64,000 nt of DNA, taken from assembly GCF_020623625.1 (NCBI RefSeq), contig NC_060205.1:1-64000 (forward strand), given 5' to 3'. Within the stretch, counting starts at the first letter, position 1. The number at the start of each line of letters is the position of its first letter. This document shows, piece after piece, positions 50,188-61,988 of this stretch. Position numbers and translations under genes: made by a program. The DNA is from Saccharomycodes ludwigii. Taxonomy: Eukaryota; Ascomycota; Saccharomycetes; Saccharomycodales; Saccharomycodaceae. A model generated the notes under the pieces. The model was given only the letters and a program-made list of their open reading frames with translations. It ran no database searches and was not told where the DNA came from.

Positions 50188-50605
50188 TAGAAAGTGTGTT
50201 TAATTGCTTTTATTTTAGATTATTTATTAATTAATATATCAGAGAATAATTATATGTATAATTCAAAATAAGATAATATTAATATATGTAAATATTATTA
50301 ATAATAATAAAATTATGAGTAATAAATATGTATAAAAATATTGATGATCAAAATTCAATAAACCGTGAACCTATATTGTCCGAAAGGATATTTTTAGGAA
50401 AAAATAAAGTTCGGTATTTTTAAGTAATATCGGATTAAAAAAAAAAGGTTTTACTAATTATTAACCAGCATTAATACAAATCGATTTGGTATACATTTTA
50501 AAATAAATTCCTTAAACGCTATACACACATATATATATATATATAGAAACAAACAAAATAACAAAATCAATATTTAAGGAAAAAAAAAAAAGTGACAACA
50601 GAGGA
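50188..50605. other. Divergent promoter region CAB4/CWC22
   Basis: 418 bp of AT-rich DNA with an AT tract at about 50528-50545, some 60 bp upstream of the CWC22 start, and an A run just before that start. No small gene is seen. Confidence 0.6.
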
Positions 50606-52237
50606 ATGCCGTTAAAATCAAGGGATGAACAGAAAGTAAACTGGAAGGAATTGTCTGACTATATTAAAGACAATATTTCATCACTCGCTACCTCAGATAC
50701 AAAAATAGAATCACCCTTACCTTATTTGAAGTTATTTAAAGTTAATATAGTACGAGGAAAACATCTGGTTTGTAATTACCTCATAACTTATATGAAACAA
50801 CAAAGTTCATTTGGATATCAAAACTTATTGGACTTGATTTGTTACATCAATACTTTAATCGAAGAACTTGGTGCATCAATAGCTACCGGCATTTTAAAAG
50901 AATTTTATGATAATTTAAAAAATAAAGATACAAGTACCTCAACTGATATATTTTTAAGGTATATATGTGCTTTGGTTAGATTAAAAATAATGGACGAAGT
51001 CATTTTATTAGAAATTATTCAAGAGTTCTTAGCGGAAAATAACTATTACTTTGTTTCAAAAGTATTACTATTATGTGGGGATCATATTTTCGATTCAAAT
51101 AAGAGTATCCACGACCTTCTAATAAATAAATTGAATTCCATTTTAAATGAAAATATAGATACAAAGACGAATGAACTAATCATTTCTTTGCTAGACGAGG
51201 CAAAGGTGGATTACAAACATTTACGATTGCAAAAATACGAATGGAAATATTCGATGACCCAACATGTAATAACTCTAGACACTTTAACTTCTTTTAAGTT
51301 TTTAACAGAATTTCAATATGATGAAAATTTTGATCAACTAGAACTGGATTACCAAAAACTGTATCGAGAGAAAATAATACCCTTTTTTGAACAAATAGAT
51401 CCTGACATTAACGAAAAAAAGAATGATGAGAATACTACTTTAATCAAAGTTACTGATATGAGTAACACTGAGACCATTGAGTTTAAAAAGAAAATATATT
51501 TAATAATAAAAGGATCCTTGTCTGGTGACGAAGCTGCACACAAACTACTTAAATTAAGGCTTCCAGATTTTCAAAAACCTTTAGCTGTAGATGTTATTAT
51601 AAAATCTTCATCGCAGGAAACGACATATTCCAAGTTTTACGGCATACTCGCGGAAAAGCTATGCAATACTCATAGTTCATGGCAGAAAGCTTTTAAAGAG
51701 ATATTTATTGAGAATTACAATAATTGTAACGATTATGAACCTAATCAACTAAGAAATATTGGTAAATTTTGGGGTCATTTGCTAGCCACGGATTATGTTG
51801 GTTTTGAGGTTTTCCAGTGCATACATATGAATCAGGAGGAAACGACCCCCGCTGGAAGAGTTTATATCAAGTTTATATTCCAAGAACTAGTGGCAGACTT
51901 GGGCGTTAAGGAGTTAAAAGAAATGTTGGAAGAACCTTACATTCAACCTTACATAAGTAATATGTTTCCTAAAGACGATACGGATCCTGAAAAAATTAGA
52001 TTTTCTATTAATTATTTTACTGCCATTAAATTAGGGATTCTTACTGAACCAATGAGAGAAAAATTATTAAAATTGGAACAAAACAAAAAAGAAATTGAGG
52101 GTGGTTTTGATCATAAAAATGAATTTGTTGAAGCTAATAGAGAAAGAAGGAGAAGAGGAAGAAGAAGGAGATCTTTATCACCAGAAAGGAGAATATCGGC
52201 AAACAAACACTCGTCAAGATATTCAGGCCATCCCTAA
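50606..52237 (+). CDS. CWC22: Pre-mRNA splicing factor Cwc22
   Basis: A 543-residue spliceosome protein (S. cerevisiae Cwc22 is 577). Residues about 30-250 form a HEAT-like MIF4G domain (GKHLVCNYLITYM, LRYICALVRLKI, LLLCGDHIF). Residues about 295-410 form an MA3 domain (FKKKIYLIIKGSLSGDEAAHK). The C-terminus is basic and arginine-rich with serines (RRRRGRRRRSLSPERR), a short RS-like tail. In yeast Cwc22 is needed for the Prp2-dependent remodelling before the first splicing step; in animals it also recruits eIF4A3. It is convergent with the SCW4/10-like gene, as YGR278W is with YGR279C. Confidence 0.94.
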   Translation: MPLKSRDEQKVNWKELSDYIKDNISSLATSDTKIESPLPYLKLFKVNIVRGKHLVCNYLITYMKQQSSFGYQNLLDLICYINTLIEELGASIATGILKEFYDNLKNKDTSTSTDIFLRYICALVRLKIMDEVILLEIIQEFLAENNYYFVSKVLLLCGDHIFDSNKSIHDLLINKLNSILNENIDTKTNELIISLLDEAKVDYKHLRLQKYEWKYSMTQHVITLDTLTSFKFLTEFQYDENFDQLELDYQKLYREKIIPFFEQIDPDINEKKNDENTTLIKVTDMSNTETIEFKKKIYLIIKGSLSGDEAAHKLLKLRLPDFQKPLAVDVIIKSSSQETTYSKFYGILAEKLCNTHSSWQKAFKEIFIENYNNCNDYEPNQLRNIGKFWGHLLATDYVGFEVFQCIHMNQEETTPAGRVYIKFIFQELVADLGVKELKEMLEEPYIQPYISNMFPKDDTDPEKIRFSINYFTAIKLGILTEPMREKLLKLEQNKKEIEGGFDHKNEFVEANRERRRRGRRRRSLSPERRISANKHSSRYSGHP

Positions 52238-52387
52238 CGTGATATAAGGAATTGCAAATTGTATTTAGTTATATATATAAAATACGCCATATCTTAGTAT
52301 GTAGACTGTGTAATAACAAAAAAAAATATAAATTTATTGTACTTTTTACCGGAAGACGGCTCAGAATTTATTATTAATATTTGAAAC

Positions 52388-52424
<37 letters not shown>

Positions 52425-52972
52425 TAGAAATGAATTTGGAGGCGTATTACGTAGATGTTTCATGTTCAATTTACCAGTTTTTTTTTAACAATTAAAAGTT
52501 TAATTTTTAAGGTAAAATTAACTCTATGGTTTATTTAAAATAATGGGCATTCTTCCAAATTCCTTGAAGAACCGTACTTGATACAACAGAATAGGATTAT
52601 ATTTCTATTATTTATTTAAATTAAATAAAAAAGAAAAAAACAATCCTATTATTTAATTTCTTGTAAATGACAAGAATTACATTAGACAACGGTTGTAAAA
52701 TAAAAAAAAATATTCAAGTGTCAGACACTTTGCCATATAAAAAGGATGGTGATAGGAATAAAATAAAATAGAAAAAAAAAAATAAATAAATATTATTATT
52801 CAGGATAAATCTGACAACAATTACAATAATAATAATAATAATAATAATATATATATATTTATATATATATATATATAAAAGGTATCATATAGATATTAAA
52901 ATATAACGTAATAAAAATAATCCTCTATTTTTATTATTGCTTTGAACTAAAACAGCATGTAATAATAATAAT

Positions 52973-53003
<31 letters not shown>

Positions 53004-53058
53004 TCAAAAGCAAATAAAAAAAAAAAAACCTTTTTCCCCTAATTTTAGCTAATATTTT
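52238..53058. other. Convergent intergenic region CWC22/SCW
   Basis: 821 bp between two gene ends. It holds a T run (52390-52419), ATA/AT microsatellites (about 52827-52877), and an A run at about 52980-53003. No reading frame or RNA gene is seen. Confidence 0.6.
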
Positions 53059-53889
53059 TTAACTGGATAAAATACCAAAGTATTTTTCAACACCCCAAGC
53101 ACCATCAGCCTTCCAATAATCATTGAAAGCAGTGAAAAGGATTGTGTCATCACCACAGGTATCCAAAATGGAGCTAATGGCAGCTTCTTGGTTAGACTTG
53201 GATGGAACAGCCTTACCATAAGTTTGACCTTCTGATGGCCAACCAGATTCAGTAATGGTAACCTTCTTGGCACCATTACAAGCACCCCAAACTCTTTCAA
53301 TTTGGTTCATCAACCATGGACCAGCATCTTCAGCGGCAGTGTTATAGTCGAAATAGGCGTGAGCATTAACAGCCATATAATCAGAATATTCACACAAACC
53401 TGGATTGTTTAGAACAGCAGTAAAAGTTTCAACAGAAACAACTGGACCAGTGTAACCAGCAGAAGTCAAAGCAGATCTACCAGTGGAAATATATTCACCA
53501 ACTTGTTCAACAGTAGCTTCATTGCCGTTAACCAATTCGTTACCAATAGAGACAGTGTAAACATCATCCCAAGAACCATAAGTTTCAATAGCAGAACTAA
53601 TGGTTTCAACACCGCCAGAGATATCATCAACGTAGTAAATTCCTAAGAACAACTTTTGGCCAGAAGCCTTGGCTTGCAAAACATTTTCGACTTGGCTACA
53701 ATCAACGCCATATAATCTGATCATTGGATAATCAGTCAGTTGAGCTACATCAGATGCGACTTCAGAAGTGCTCTTACAAGTACCATCAGCATTGTATGGA
53801 GAGTAAGTGATACCCAATGGAGTACTGGAACCAGCTAAAGCAGTGGAAGCTAAAACAGCGGAAGTTAATAAAACAGCGGAGAATTTCAT
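53059..53889 (-). CDS. SCW4/SCW10: GH17 cell-wall glucanase, Scw4/Scw10 type, short form
   Basis: A 276-residue secreted protein. The signal peptide is residues 1-19 (cleavage after STALA). The glycoside hydrolase family 17 domain fills the rest: LGITYSPYNADGTCKS opens the barrel as in Scw4/Scw10, the proton donor is E118 in SIGNELVNG, and the nucleophile is E214 in TITESGWPSEG. It acts on wall beta-1,3-glucan as glucanase or transglycosylase. S. cerevisiae Scw4 and Scw10 are about 386-389 residues with a Ser/Thr-rich N-terminal region; that region is absent here, so the catalytic domain follows the signal directly. Codons are strongly biased to preferred yeast codons, suggesting high expression. 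The position between CWC22 and FKS3 corresponds to both YGR279C (SCW4) and YMR305C (SCW10), as expected for the single pre-duplication gene. Confidence 0.93.
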   Translation of the reverse strand: MKFSAVLLTSAVLASTALAGSSTPLGITYSPYNADGTCKSTSEVASDVAQLTDYPMIRLYGVDCSQVENVLQAKASGQKLFLGIYYVDDISGGVETISSAIETYGSWDDVYTVSIGNELVNGNEATVEQVGEYISTGRSALTSAGYTGPVVSVETFTAVLNNPGLCEYSDYMAVNAHAYFDYNTAAEDAGPWLMNQIERVWGACNGAKKVTITESGWPSEGQTYGKAVPSKSNQEAAISSILDTCGDDTILFTAFNDYWKADGAWGVEKYFGILSS

Positions 53890-54260
53890 TTTTTATTTTT
53901 TTTTTCTAAATTGAGTATTTAACGAGTGGATTTAAGAGTAAATTATTTTAAATTAAAAAAAAATTAGAAAGAGCGAATGGAAGTTAGTTTGGTCTTGGTT
54001 TTTTTTTTTTTTTTTTTTAATCAAGAGTAACTGGTTTCAATAAAAAAAGATTCAAGAAGATGAAAAATGGAGATATTGGAAGGGAAAATGACTTTAATAA
54101 TTATGTGAATATGAATAGACAAGGTCCGCTCAAATGATTATATATATATATATATATGTATATAGGAGCAAATTTTATTAAAAAAAAAAAAAATAAAAAA
54201 TTAAAAAAATAATTAATCTTTGAGATTTAAAAGATTAATAAAAAAAAAAAAAGAAAAAAA

Positions 54261-54338
54261 AAACAAACAAATAAACAAACAAACAAACAAACAAACAAAC
54301 AAACAAACAACAAACAAACAAATAAACAAACAAACAAA
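54261..54338 (+). repeat. AAAC tetranucleotide microsatellite
   Basis: About 19 units of AAAC with a few AAAT variants and one phase slip, in the SCW promoter region. Confidence 0.9.
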
Positions 54339-54951
54339 TGATTAAATTAATTAATGAATATAAAAAAGAAAAGTTAAAAAAGCTACTAAAATGCAAACAA
54401 AGAGCAATGAAGTGAATTTCTCATTAGATATAAATTGAAATAATTTCTTTATACGAGTTTTATTTATGCTCTATAAGTTGTATTATATTTTAATGATAAT
54501 CAAGAGCTCAGGGAAATAGATTAATTAAAGATAATTACTATTATTCCCAATTGCTGCTATTGTGCGTAGAACATATCATATAGAATACATATTTTCCATT
54601 CATTTTACCCACATTAATAAATATCCGGCTTGTGATCCACGACAACAAACAGGGAAAACATCGTACAACCATCATTATTTATGTTTACATAACTTGTGCT
54701 TTTTAATACAGACATAATAAAAATTAATACGTATTAAAATAATATACAATTACTGAGCTAGTTAATTTTTTTTTTTTTTTTTTTTTTTCATTCATCCTAA
54801 AGAAAAATAATAATTTGTGAAATAGCAAATTTGACTTCCCTAATAAGCGCGGTAGTAAGATTGAGTGAACTTAGAAACTAACGTGCTATTCAATCACGGT
54901 TAAAAAAAAAACAGATAGAAATGTTAGAGACACAGGAAGCCAAAAAGAATA

Positions 54952-55031
54952 AAATAGGCGGTATTTTCAACACGGACATTCTATATAGGGTCGGACTAGT
55001 TGTATAACAACAAATATAAAAAGCACGTGCA
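54952..55031 (+). repeat. Inverted repeat, left arm (about 80 bp)
   Basis: Starts AAATAGGCGGTATTTTC and ends AAAAGCACGTGCA. Its reverse complement recurs at 55893-55971 with about 85% identity by eye, including the shared core CGGACATTCTATAT and the inner CACGTG. The arms are separated by 861 bp. Confidence 0.85.
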
Positions 55032-55892
55032 GTATAGATAACCTTTTTTACCGAGAAGCCAACTAAAAAAATAAAAAAAATTGAACATTTGTTTTTTACT
55101 ACAACCTTTTCAAAGATAATGCTGACTTACTTCTTCAAACTTTTTTATTTGTATTAAAAGTTTACATTTTCTCTTGTTGGTGTAACTATTATTAACTACC
55201 CAATAATTGATAACATTCTTTGCAATAAAAGAAAGCTACATTATTAGTACTGATGCAACCGATTATTCAAGCGACTTTATTATTTATTAAAAGCGACATA
55301 TTACTCACAAAGCAGTGAATAAACATGTTAGAAAAAAAATAAAAACAACTATGATTTGTGCTTTGAGAGCACTTAATGAAGAATATCTTATTTTTTTTTG
55401 GGGAGGGGGCACAGAAAACGCCTATAATGAAGCCGTTATACACAGTGACTTTCATTCATACTTTATTCAAACTATCCAACTTTTAGATGCAAATAAATTA
55501 GAAGTACAACATTTGCGGATTATCTAAGTTCAGTTGCGCTTTCCAAAGTAGATTTACAAACAATTTCGAACTTAAATTAGGGGGTGGAAAAAAAAAAACA
55601 ACAATTAATAACAGTGATTACAATAGATGCAAACCTTTGGTAGTTTTTGAAGGCGACAACCTTATAAGGTTCATGTATTTTGCTATGAAACGTTTGTCTC
55701 TATAAATTGTGCCTATATTTATTTTACTTATTATGCACTCGTTAACTTTGTTGATAGAGTTTCACCTTTGTCTCCTAATACTTCTAAATATCCTTAATCA
55801 AGGTACATAAAATTTGAGATATGAAGTGTGTGTTATTTCTAATTCAAAGGGACATTCTACACGGTAAATTGGTGTACTGTAGTAATTTAAAG

Positions 55893-55971
55893 TGCACGTG
55901 ATTTTATATTTGCCGTTTTACAACTGGCCCGATCACATATAGAATGTCCGCGTGGAAAATACCGCCTATTT
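55893..55971 (-). repeat. Inverted repeat, right arm (about 79 bp)
   Basis: The mate of the arm at 54952-55031. On the minus strand it reads AAATAGGCGGTATTTTCC through CGGACATTCTATAT to ATCACGTGCA. The inner end carries a full RTCACRTG (Cbf1-type) octamer. A short partial match (GGACATTCTA) also lies at 55850-55859, just inside the arm. Confidence 0.85.
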
Positions 55972-56186
55972 CCCCAATCCCCGCATCCTTTGTTCCCTGT
56001 ATCTGAAAACCACATATTTTCTTGATCATAAAAAAATATTAAAAAAAATATTAAAAAAAAAAAAAAAAAAAAATTAATAAGTGGGAGGAAAAGATTGTTA
56101 TTGACGCCCTTAACGTTATAGGTGTGCGATAAAAGTTTATTTTTGTGACATATGCCTTTTGGTGGCTTTTAATAGTAACACTAAGA

Positions 56187-56196
56187 TGGGCGGCTA
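56187..56196 (+). promoter_or_regulatory. URS1-like (Ume6) site upstream of FKS3
   Basis: TGGGCGGCTA matches the URS1 consensus TCGGCGGCTA at nine of ten bases and lies 155 bp before the ATG, a usual distance. URS1 sites control early sporulation genes through Ume6. FKS3 acts in spore-wall formation in S. cerevisiae, so the match makes sense, but one imperfect site is weak evidence. Confidence 0.35.
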
Positions 56197-56350
56197 AAAT
56201 TAACAGCTATTATATATGTATTCCATAAACTTTACAGAATTTTTTTTTTTTTTTTTCTTTTTTTTCTTTTTACTAAAGTTCTTCTTAAACATATCATTAA
56301 TGCAGAATTATCAATAAGAAAAAAAAAAAGGAAAAAGTAACAGAATAAAG

Positions 56351-59300
56351 ATGCGATCAGATTTGAATGAACCAAGCTCTGCTTCTGTGTCAGCGGCTTC
56401 TTCTTCTTTATCTATGTTGAGTACTGAGTTTCCAGCATGGTGTAAAGATGATAAAATACCGGTTTCACTTGAAAAGTTGTCTGCTATTTTTGATGATTTA
56501 ACCAATAAGTTTGGTTTTCAAAAAAGTAATAGAGACAATATGTTCCACCATTTATTAGCACAATTAGATTCAAGAGCTAGCAGAACCACGGCAAATATGG
56601 CATTAGTATCTTTACATTCTTCATATATAGGAGGAAATAATGCAAATTATAAAAAATGGTTTTTTGCCTGCCAGTTGGACTTGGATGAAGAAATTGGATT
56701 CAATAATATTACACTTCATGGAAAATCAAATCAAAGGAATAAAGCTTTAGCCAAAAAAAGGGGCGTTAATATCAAAGAACAAATGGAAATATTGGAACAA
56801 AAAGAACAAGAGTTCTTGAATAATAACCATACACAAATATTTATTCCCGATATTTCAAGAACAAATGGTAATTCGATATTTAACAACGTTTCTAATAATT
56901 CTTTGGCAAATAATAAAAACGGAAACGGTATTGACACAATTACCAATGATGTTTTTGAGCTCGATGAAGAAAATTGTAAAAAAAATAAAAAAAAAAGAAA
57001 AAAGGGGAAATATGGGAAATTGAAATATCAAAACTTGGATTATAAATGGACATTGAGAATGAAGCAATTAACTTCAGAAGAGATGGCTAGACAACTAGCC
57101 TTATATCTTTTATGTTGGGGTGAAGCAAACCAAGTGAGGTTTACTCCAGAATGTTTGTGCTTTATATTTAAATGTGCCTTGGATTATGATTTTCATAATT
57201 TATCTCCAGATGAAAACAAAAAACTTATGGATAACCCAATGGAAGAGTTTGACTATTTGGATAATGTTATTACGCCTATTTACAATTTTTTGAGGGACCA
57301 AGTTTACGAAAAGGTTGGTGATAAGTACAATAAAAGGGAAAGGGACCACAAAGATATTATTGGTTATGATGACGCAAATCAATTGTTTTGGTATCCGGAG
57401 GGAATTGAAAGAATCGTTTTGCATAACGGAGATAGATTGGTTGACAAACCTCTACACGAAAGATATTTGTATTTAAGGGATGTTAACTGGTCCAAGGTAT
57501 TCTACAAGACCTATAGAGAAAAAAGAACTTGGTTGCACTGTGCCACTAATTTCAACCGTATTTGGATTATTCATTTCAGCACTTTTTGGTTTTTCACTTC
57601 GTTCAATACTCCTACACTCTATACGAAAAACTATATCCAGTTATTAAACAATCCTCCTACACCTCAGGCTAGGTTCTCAGTTGTAGCGTTTTCTGGTACC
57701 ATTGCCTGCATGGTGCAAATTTTTGCTACCATGGCCGAATGGACCTTTGTTCCTAGGGAATGGCCGGGTGCGCAACACTTATTGAAAAGAATGCTGGGAC
57801 TACTTTTCTGCTTCTTAATTAATTTTGTTCCCTCTATATACACTTTGGGAATGTTTGATTTGGACGTCCATTCACAATCTGCGTATATTATTTCAATTGG
57901 ACAGCTTGTGATCGCAATGATTACCATTGTATTTTTTTCTATAAGACCTTTAGGTGGATTGTTTACCTCTTATTTAAATAAAGGGAAAACAAGAAGAAGA
58001 TACATATCATCTCAAACTTTTACAGCTTCATTTGCGAGATTAACTGGTAGAAGCAAATGGTTTTCCCATGGACTATGGGTTTCTGTTTTTTTTTGCAAGT
58101 TTATCGAATCCTACTTTTTTTTGACGTTGTCGTTGAGAGATCCAATAAGAGTTTTATCAATATTAGACATGAGTAGGTGCAAAGGGGATAAATATTTAAA
58201 TACGCTACTTTGTAAACTGCAGCCTAAAATTACGCTTTTCATCATGCTAATAGCTGACTTGGTGCTTTTTTTTTAGACACCTATTTATGGTATATTGTTT
58301 GTAATTGTGTTTTTTCTATCATACTATCGATTTCGCTAGGCACTTCGATATTGACCCCTTGGAAAAACATATATTCCAGATTGCCCAAAAGGATATACTC
58401 AAAGATATTGGCCACTTCGGAAATGGATGTTCAATATAAACCGAAACTATTAATATCACAGGTATGGAATGCTGTTGTAATTTCCATGTATCGAGAACAC
58501 TTGTTGAGTATTGATCATGTCAGGAGATTACTTTACCAACAGGTGGATTCTGTGATGCCGGGGAAAAAAACTTTGAAATCACCCACTTTTTTTGTGGCAG
58601 AAGATGATTCAACGTTTAAGTCGACCGAATACTTCCAAGAGAATTCCGAAGCACAAAGAAGAGTCTCTTTCTTTGCTCAATCTCTATCAACTCCGATCAC
58701 TGAGCCGATCCCTGTTGAATGCATGCCGAGTTTCACTGTATTAATCCCTCACTATTCAGAAAAAATTGTTCTTAGTTTAAGAGAGATTATTAAGGAAGAA
58801 AATGCCAACACGAAAATCACTTTGCTAGAATATTTGAAACAGTTATATCCGCATGAATGGGAGTGTTTTGTAAGAGATACTAAGCTATTGGCCTTTGAAA
58901 GTGGTTACATATCTTCAGACAAAGCCAAAAGGGGAAATCTTGATCAAGAAGAAAAAGAAGACGATAGCCATGCGAACAACAGTCCAAATCTAACGAACAA
59001 CGATAATGACTACGACTTTATTCAAAATAGAATCAATGATTTGCCATTTTACAGCGTCGGCTTTAATTCTTCTAATGCTGAGTTTACATTGAGAACGCGT
59101 ATATGGGCTTCTTTGAGGACCCAAACTCTTTACAGGACCATTTCTGGCTTTATGAATTATGCTAAAGCCATAAAGTTGTTATATAGGATAGAAAACCCGT
59201 CAATGGTCCAAGTTTATGGGGAAGATCAGGAAGGACTAGATTTAGAATTGGAAGGCATGGCAAATAGAAAGTTTAAAATGGTTGTTTCCATGCAACGTTT

Positions 59301-61884
59301 GGAAAAGTTTACGCCGAATGAACTAGAGGCCACTAATTTTCTTCTAAGAGCATATCCACATTTGAGAATAGCTTACTTGGAAGAAAATAAACAGGACTCA
59401 CATATATATTCATGTTTGATTGATGGCTTCTGCGATATTGATGCAGAAACAGGTAAAAGGATTCCAATGTATAGAGTGAGGTTATCTGGCAACCCGATAT
59501 TGGGCGACGGAAAATCTGACAACCAAAACCACGCAATTATTTTTTATCGTGGCGAGTATATTCAGGTTATTGACGCAAACCAAGACAATTATTTAGAAGA
59601 ATGTTTAAAAATTAGGTCTGTTTTAAGTGAGTTTGAAGAACTAGAGATGGATAACACTTTGCCATATATTCCTGGTGTCGAGTATCATTATGACAAGGCT
59701 CCAGTGGCCATAGTTGGAGCCAGAGAGTATATATTTTCCGAAAACATAGGCGTGTTGGGAGATATAGCTGCTGGTAAAGAGCAAACTTTTGGCACATTGT
59801 TTGCAAGAACATTAGCTGAAATAGGTGCCAAATTGCATTACGGGCACCCTGATTTTATTAACGCGATCTTTATGACTACTAGAGGCGGACTATCAAAATC
59901 ACAGAAAGGATTACATTTGAATGAGGACATATACGCTGGGATGACGGCCATTTGTAGGGGAGGAAGAATTAAACACAGTGATTATTATCAATGTGGCAAA
60001 GGCAGAGACTTAGGATTCTGTCAGATTTTAAATTTCACCACTAAAATTGGTGCTGGCATGGGTGAGCAATTGCTTTCCAGAGAATATTATTATATTGGGA
60101 CTCAAATGCCAATTGATAGGTTTTTATCTTTTTTTTACGCGCATCCTGGGTTCCATTTAAATAATTTATTCATTACCATGTCGGTACAACTATTTTTCTT
60201 ATTGTTATTAAACATAGGGTCTATGAATCATGAGTTGATAAAATGTGTGTACAACAAAGATATTCCGATTACTGATGTGGAAAAACCTATTGGTTGCTAC
60301 AATCTAGAACCTGTTTTACATTGGGTAACAATCTTTGTTTTATCTATATTTATCGTTTTCTTCATTTCTTTTGCACCGTTGTTGATCCAGGAACTATTAG
60401 AAAGAGGAATTTGGAAATCAATATCCAGGTTTTTCCATCACATTTTATCCATGGCCCCATTTTTTGAGGTTTTTGTTTGCCAAATTTATTCAAATTCTTT
60501 GATGTCCGATGTAACGTTTGGTGGTGCCAGATACATTTCAACGGGGCGTGGTTTTGCTGTCACAAGAATTGAATTTTACCAATTATACACCAGATTTAGC
60601 ACAACTTCCATCTATTCAGGATGCAAATTATTTTTAATGTTGTTGTTTTCCATGGTCTCCATGTGGCAACCAGCCCTCTTGTGGTTTTGCATAACCTTGA
60701 TTTCCATGTGCTTGGCCCCCTTTATATTTAATCCCCATCAATTTTCATTTGTTGATTTTTTTGTTGATTACAGAGAGTTGTTGCGCTGGTTTTCTCATGG
60801 ATACGGCGCATATTCACCCAATAGCTGGACCAGCTACACCAAAGTGTCAAGGGCAAGGTACACAGGGTTCAAAAAGAAAATGATAAGTGACGAATCAGAA
60901 AAAAACTTGCCGGATATTAAAAAACCATATTTTAAAAATTTATTTGTGGCTGAGTTTTTGAAACCTGTATTTACTTTTATATTTTCTTTCACTGCTTACA
61001 CATTTATCAATGCGCAAACGGGTGTGAGGATGGTGCAACCAACTAACTCAGTTTTGAGATTGGTAATTGTTGGTTTAATGCCAATCTTGGTAAATCAAAT
61101 TGTGTTGGCGTTTTTATTCGCGGTGGCTTTGTTTACTGGACCAACTACTTCATGTTTTTGTAATAAAACTGGTGATCTAATGGCTGGAATTTCACATACA
61201 GTGTCTGTTTTTATTTATTTGCTAGATTTCCAAGTTATCTGGTTTTTGGAAGGTTGGGATTTTACCAGAACTTTGCTACTGTTGATTGTTATCATAAATT
61301 TACATGATGTAATTTTTAAGTTTATCACTATATTTATGTTGACCAGGGAGTTTAAAAATAACAAGTCCAGTATTGCTTGGTGGTCCGGGAATTGGTATAG
61401 AACGGGTATGGGATGGGCCACTATAACTCAGCCTATGAGAGAATACACTATACAGATAATGGAAAGCAGTTATTTCACTGCTGATTTTTTGTGTAGCCAT
61501 TTACTTTTGTCGCTTCAAGTACCGTTTGTATTTATTCCATTTTTTGATCGCTGCCATTCCATGATTTTATTTTGGTTAAAACCCAATATTTTAAACACTC
61601 AAAAGTTTATCTACACAAAAAAACAATTGATAAGAAGAAAAAAAATTGTCAGAAGATATATCTTTATTTATTTTGTTATTTTAACATCTTTGTTGACATT
61701 TTTGGTTTTACCGATTTTTACGGCAAAATACATTCCTGATATAAGCGGAACGTTAAGCAAAACAACTTTTGAAGGATTAATACAGCCTAAAATGCAACAC
61801 AATAATGATACTGGTGAGAACGCACCCAAAACGTTCTTATTAAAAGCACCAGAACCAGGCCCTATTATCAAAACAGTGAGATAG
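56351..61884 (+). CDS. FKS3: 1,3-beta-glucan synthase catalytic subunit, FKS3 orthologue, in two frames
   Basis: GT48 membrane glucan synthase. The first frame (56351-58276, 641 codons) holds the FKS1 N-terminal domain and the first membrane cluster, including [10 protein letters not shown] (Fks hot-spot 1 region). The homology continues in the -1 frame from GACACC at 58276 ([14 protein letters not shown]) to the stop at 61882-61884, with the GT48 core: [56 protein letters not shown], then the C-terminal membrane segments. With one -1 shift the product would be 1,844 residues (Fks1 1,876; Fks3 1,785). It makes beta-1,3-glucan from UDP-glucose with Rho1. The long Gln/Tyr-rich N-terminus of Fks1 is absent, and the place between SCW and GAS1 matches YMR306W, so FKS3 is chosen. 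The frame change lies in a run of nine T. Sequencing error, recent inactivation, or genuine -1 slippage are all possible. Confidence 0.93.
58265..58278 (+). other. Frame-change point in FKS3 at a T9 run
   Basis: The codons CTT TTT TTT TAG end the first frame. The run contains the heptamer T-TTT-TTT in the right phase for a -1 slip, after which the reading is TTA GAC ACC TAT and matches Fks proteins. One further T in the run would have the same effect. No clear downstream hairpin or pseudoknot was recognised by eye. Confidence 0.85.
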
Positions 61885-61988
61885 TTTTTTTTTTCTTTTT
61901 TTTTTTTTTTTTAAACTTTTAATTCATATTTTTTTTTTTATTTGCATCGTTACATTCACTGATTATTTTTTTGCCACTATTCTTGTCC

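Larger units (their letters stand above)
53890..56350. other. Divergent intergenic region SCW/FKS3 (2.46 kb)
   Basis: A long promoter region with an AT tract (54139-54163) about 250 bp 5' of the SCW start, an AAAC microsatellite, a pair of inverted 80-bp repeats and a URS1-like site close to FKS3, each listed separately. The frame at 55315-55527 (70 codons) is unconvincing. No RNA gene is recognised. Confidence 0.6.

Noticed and set aside
53059-53889. GH17 gene as BGL2
   Set aside because: The LGITYSPYN and cysteine pattern are those of Scw4/Scw10, and the neighbours CWC22 and FKS3 match SCW4 and SCW10.
56351-61884. Glucan synthase as FKS1 or GSC2
   Set aside because: The long Gln/Tyr-rich N-terminus is missing and the gene lies between SCW and GAS1 as FKS3 does.
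56351-61884. Two separate genes with the second starting at 58351
   Set aside because: The second part has no ATG there, and Fks homology runs without gap from the first frame into it.
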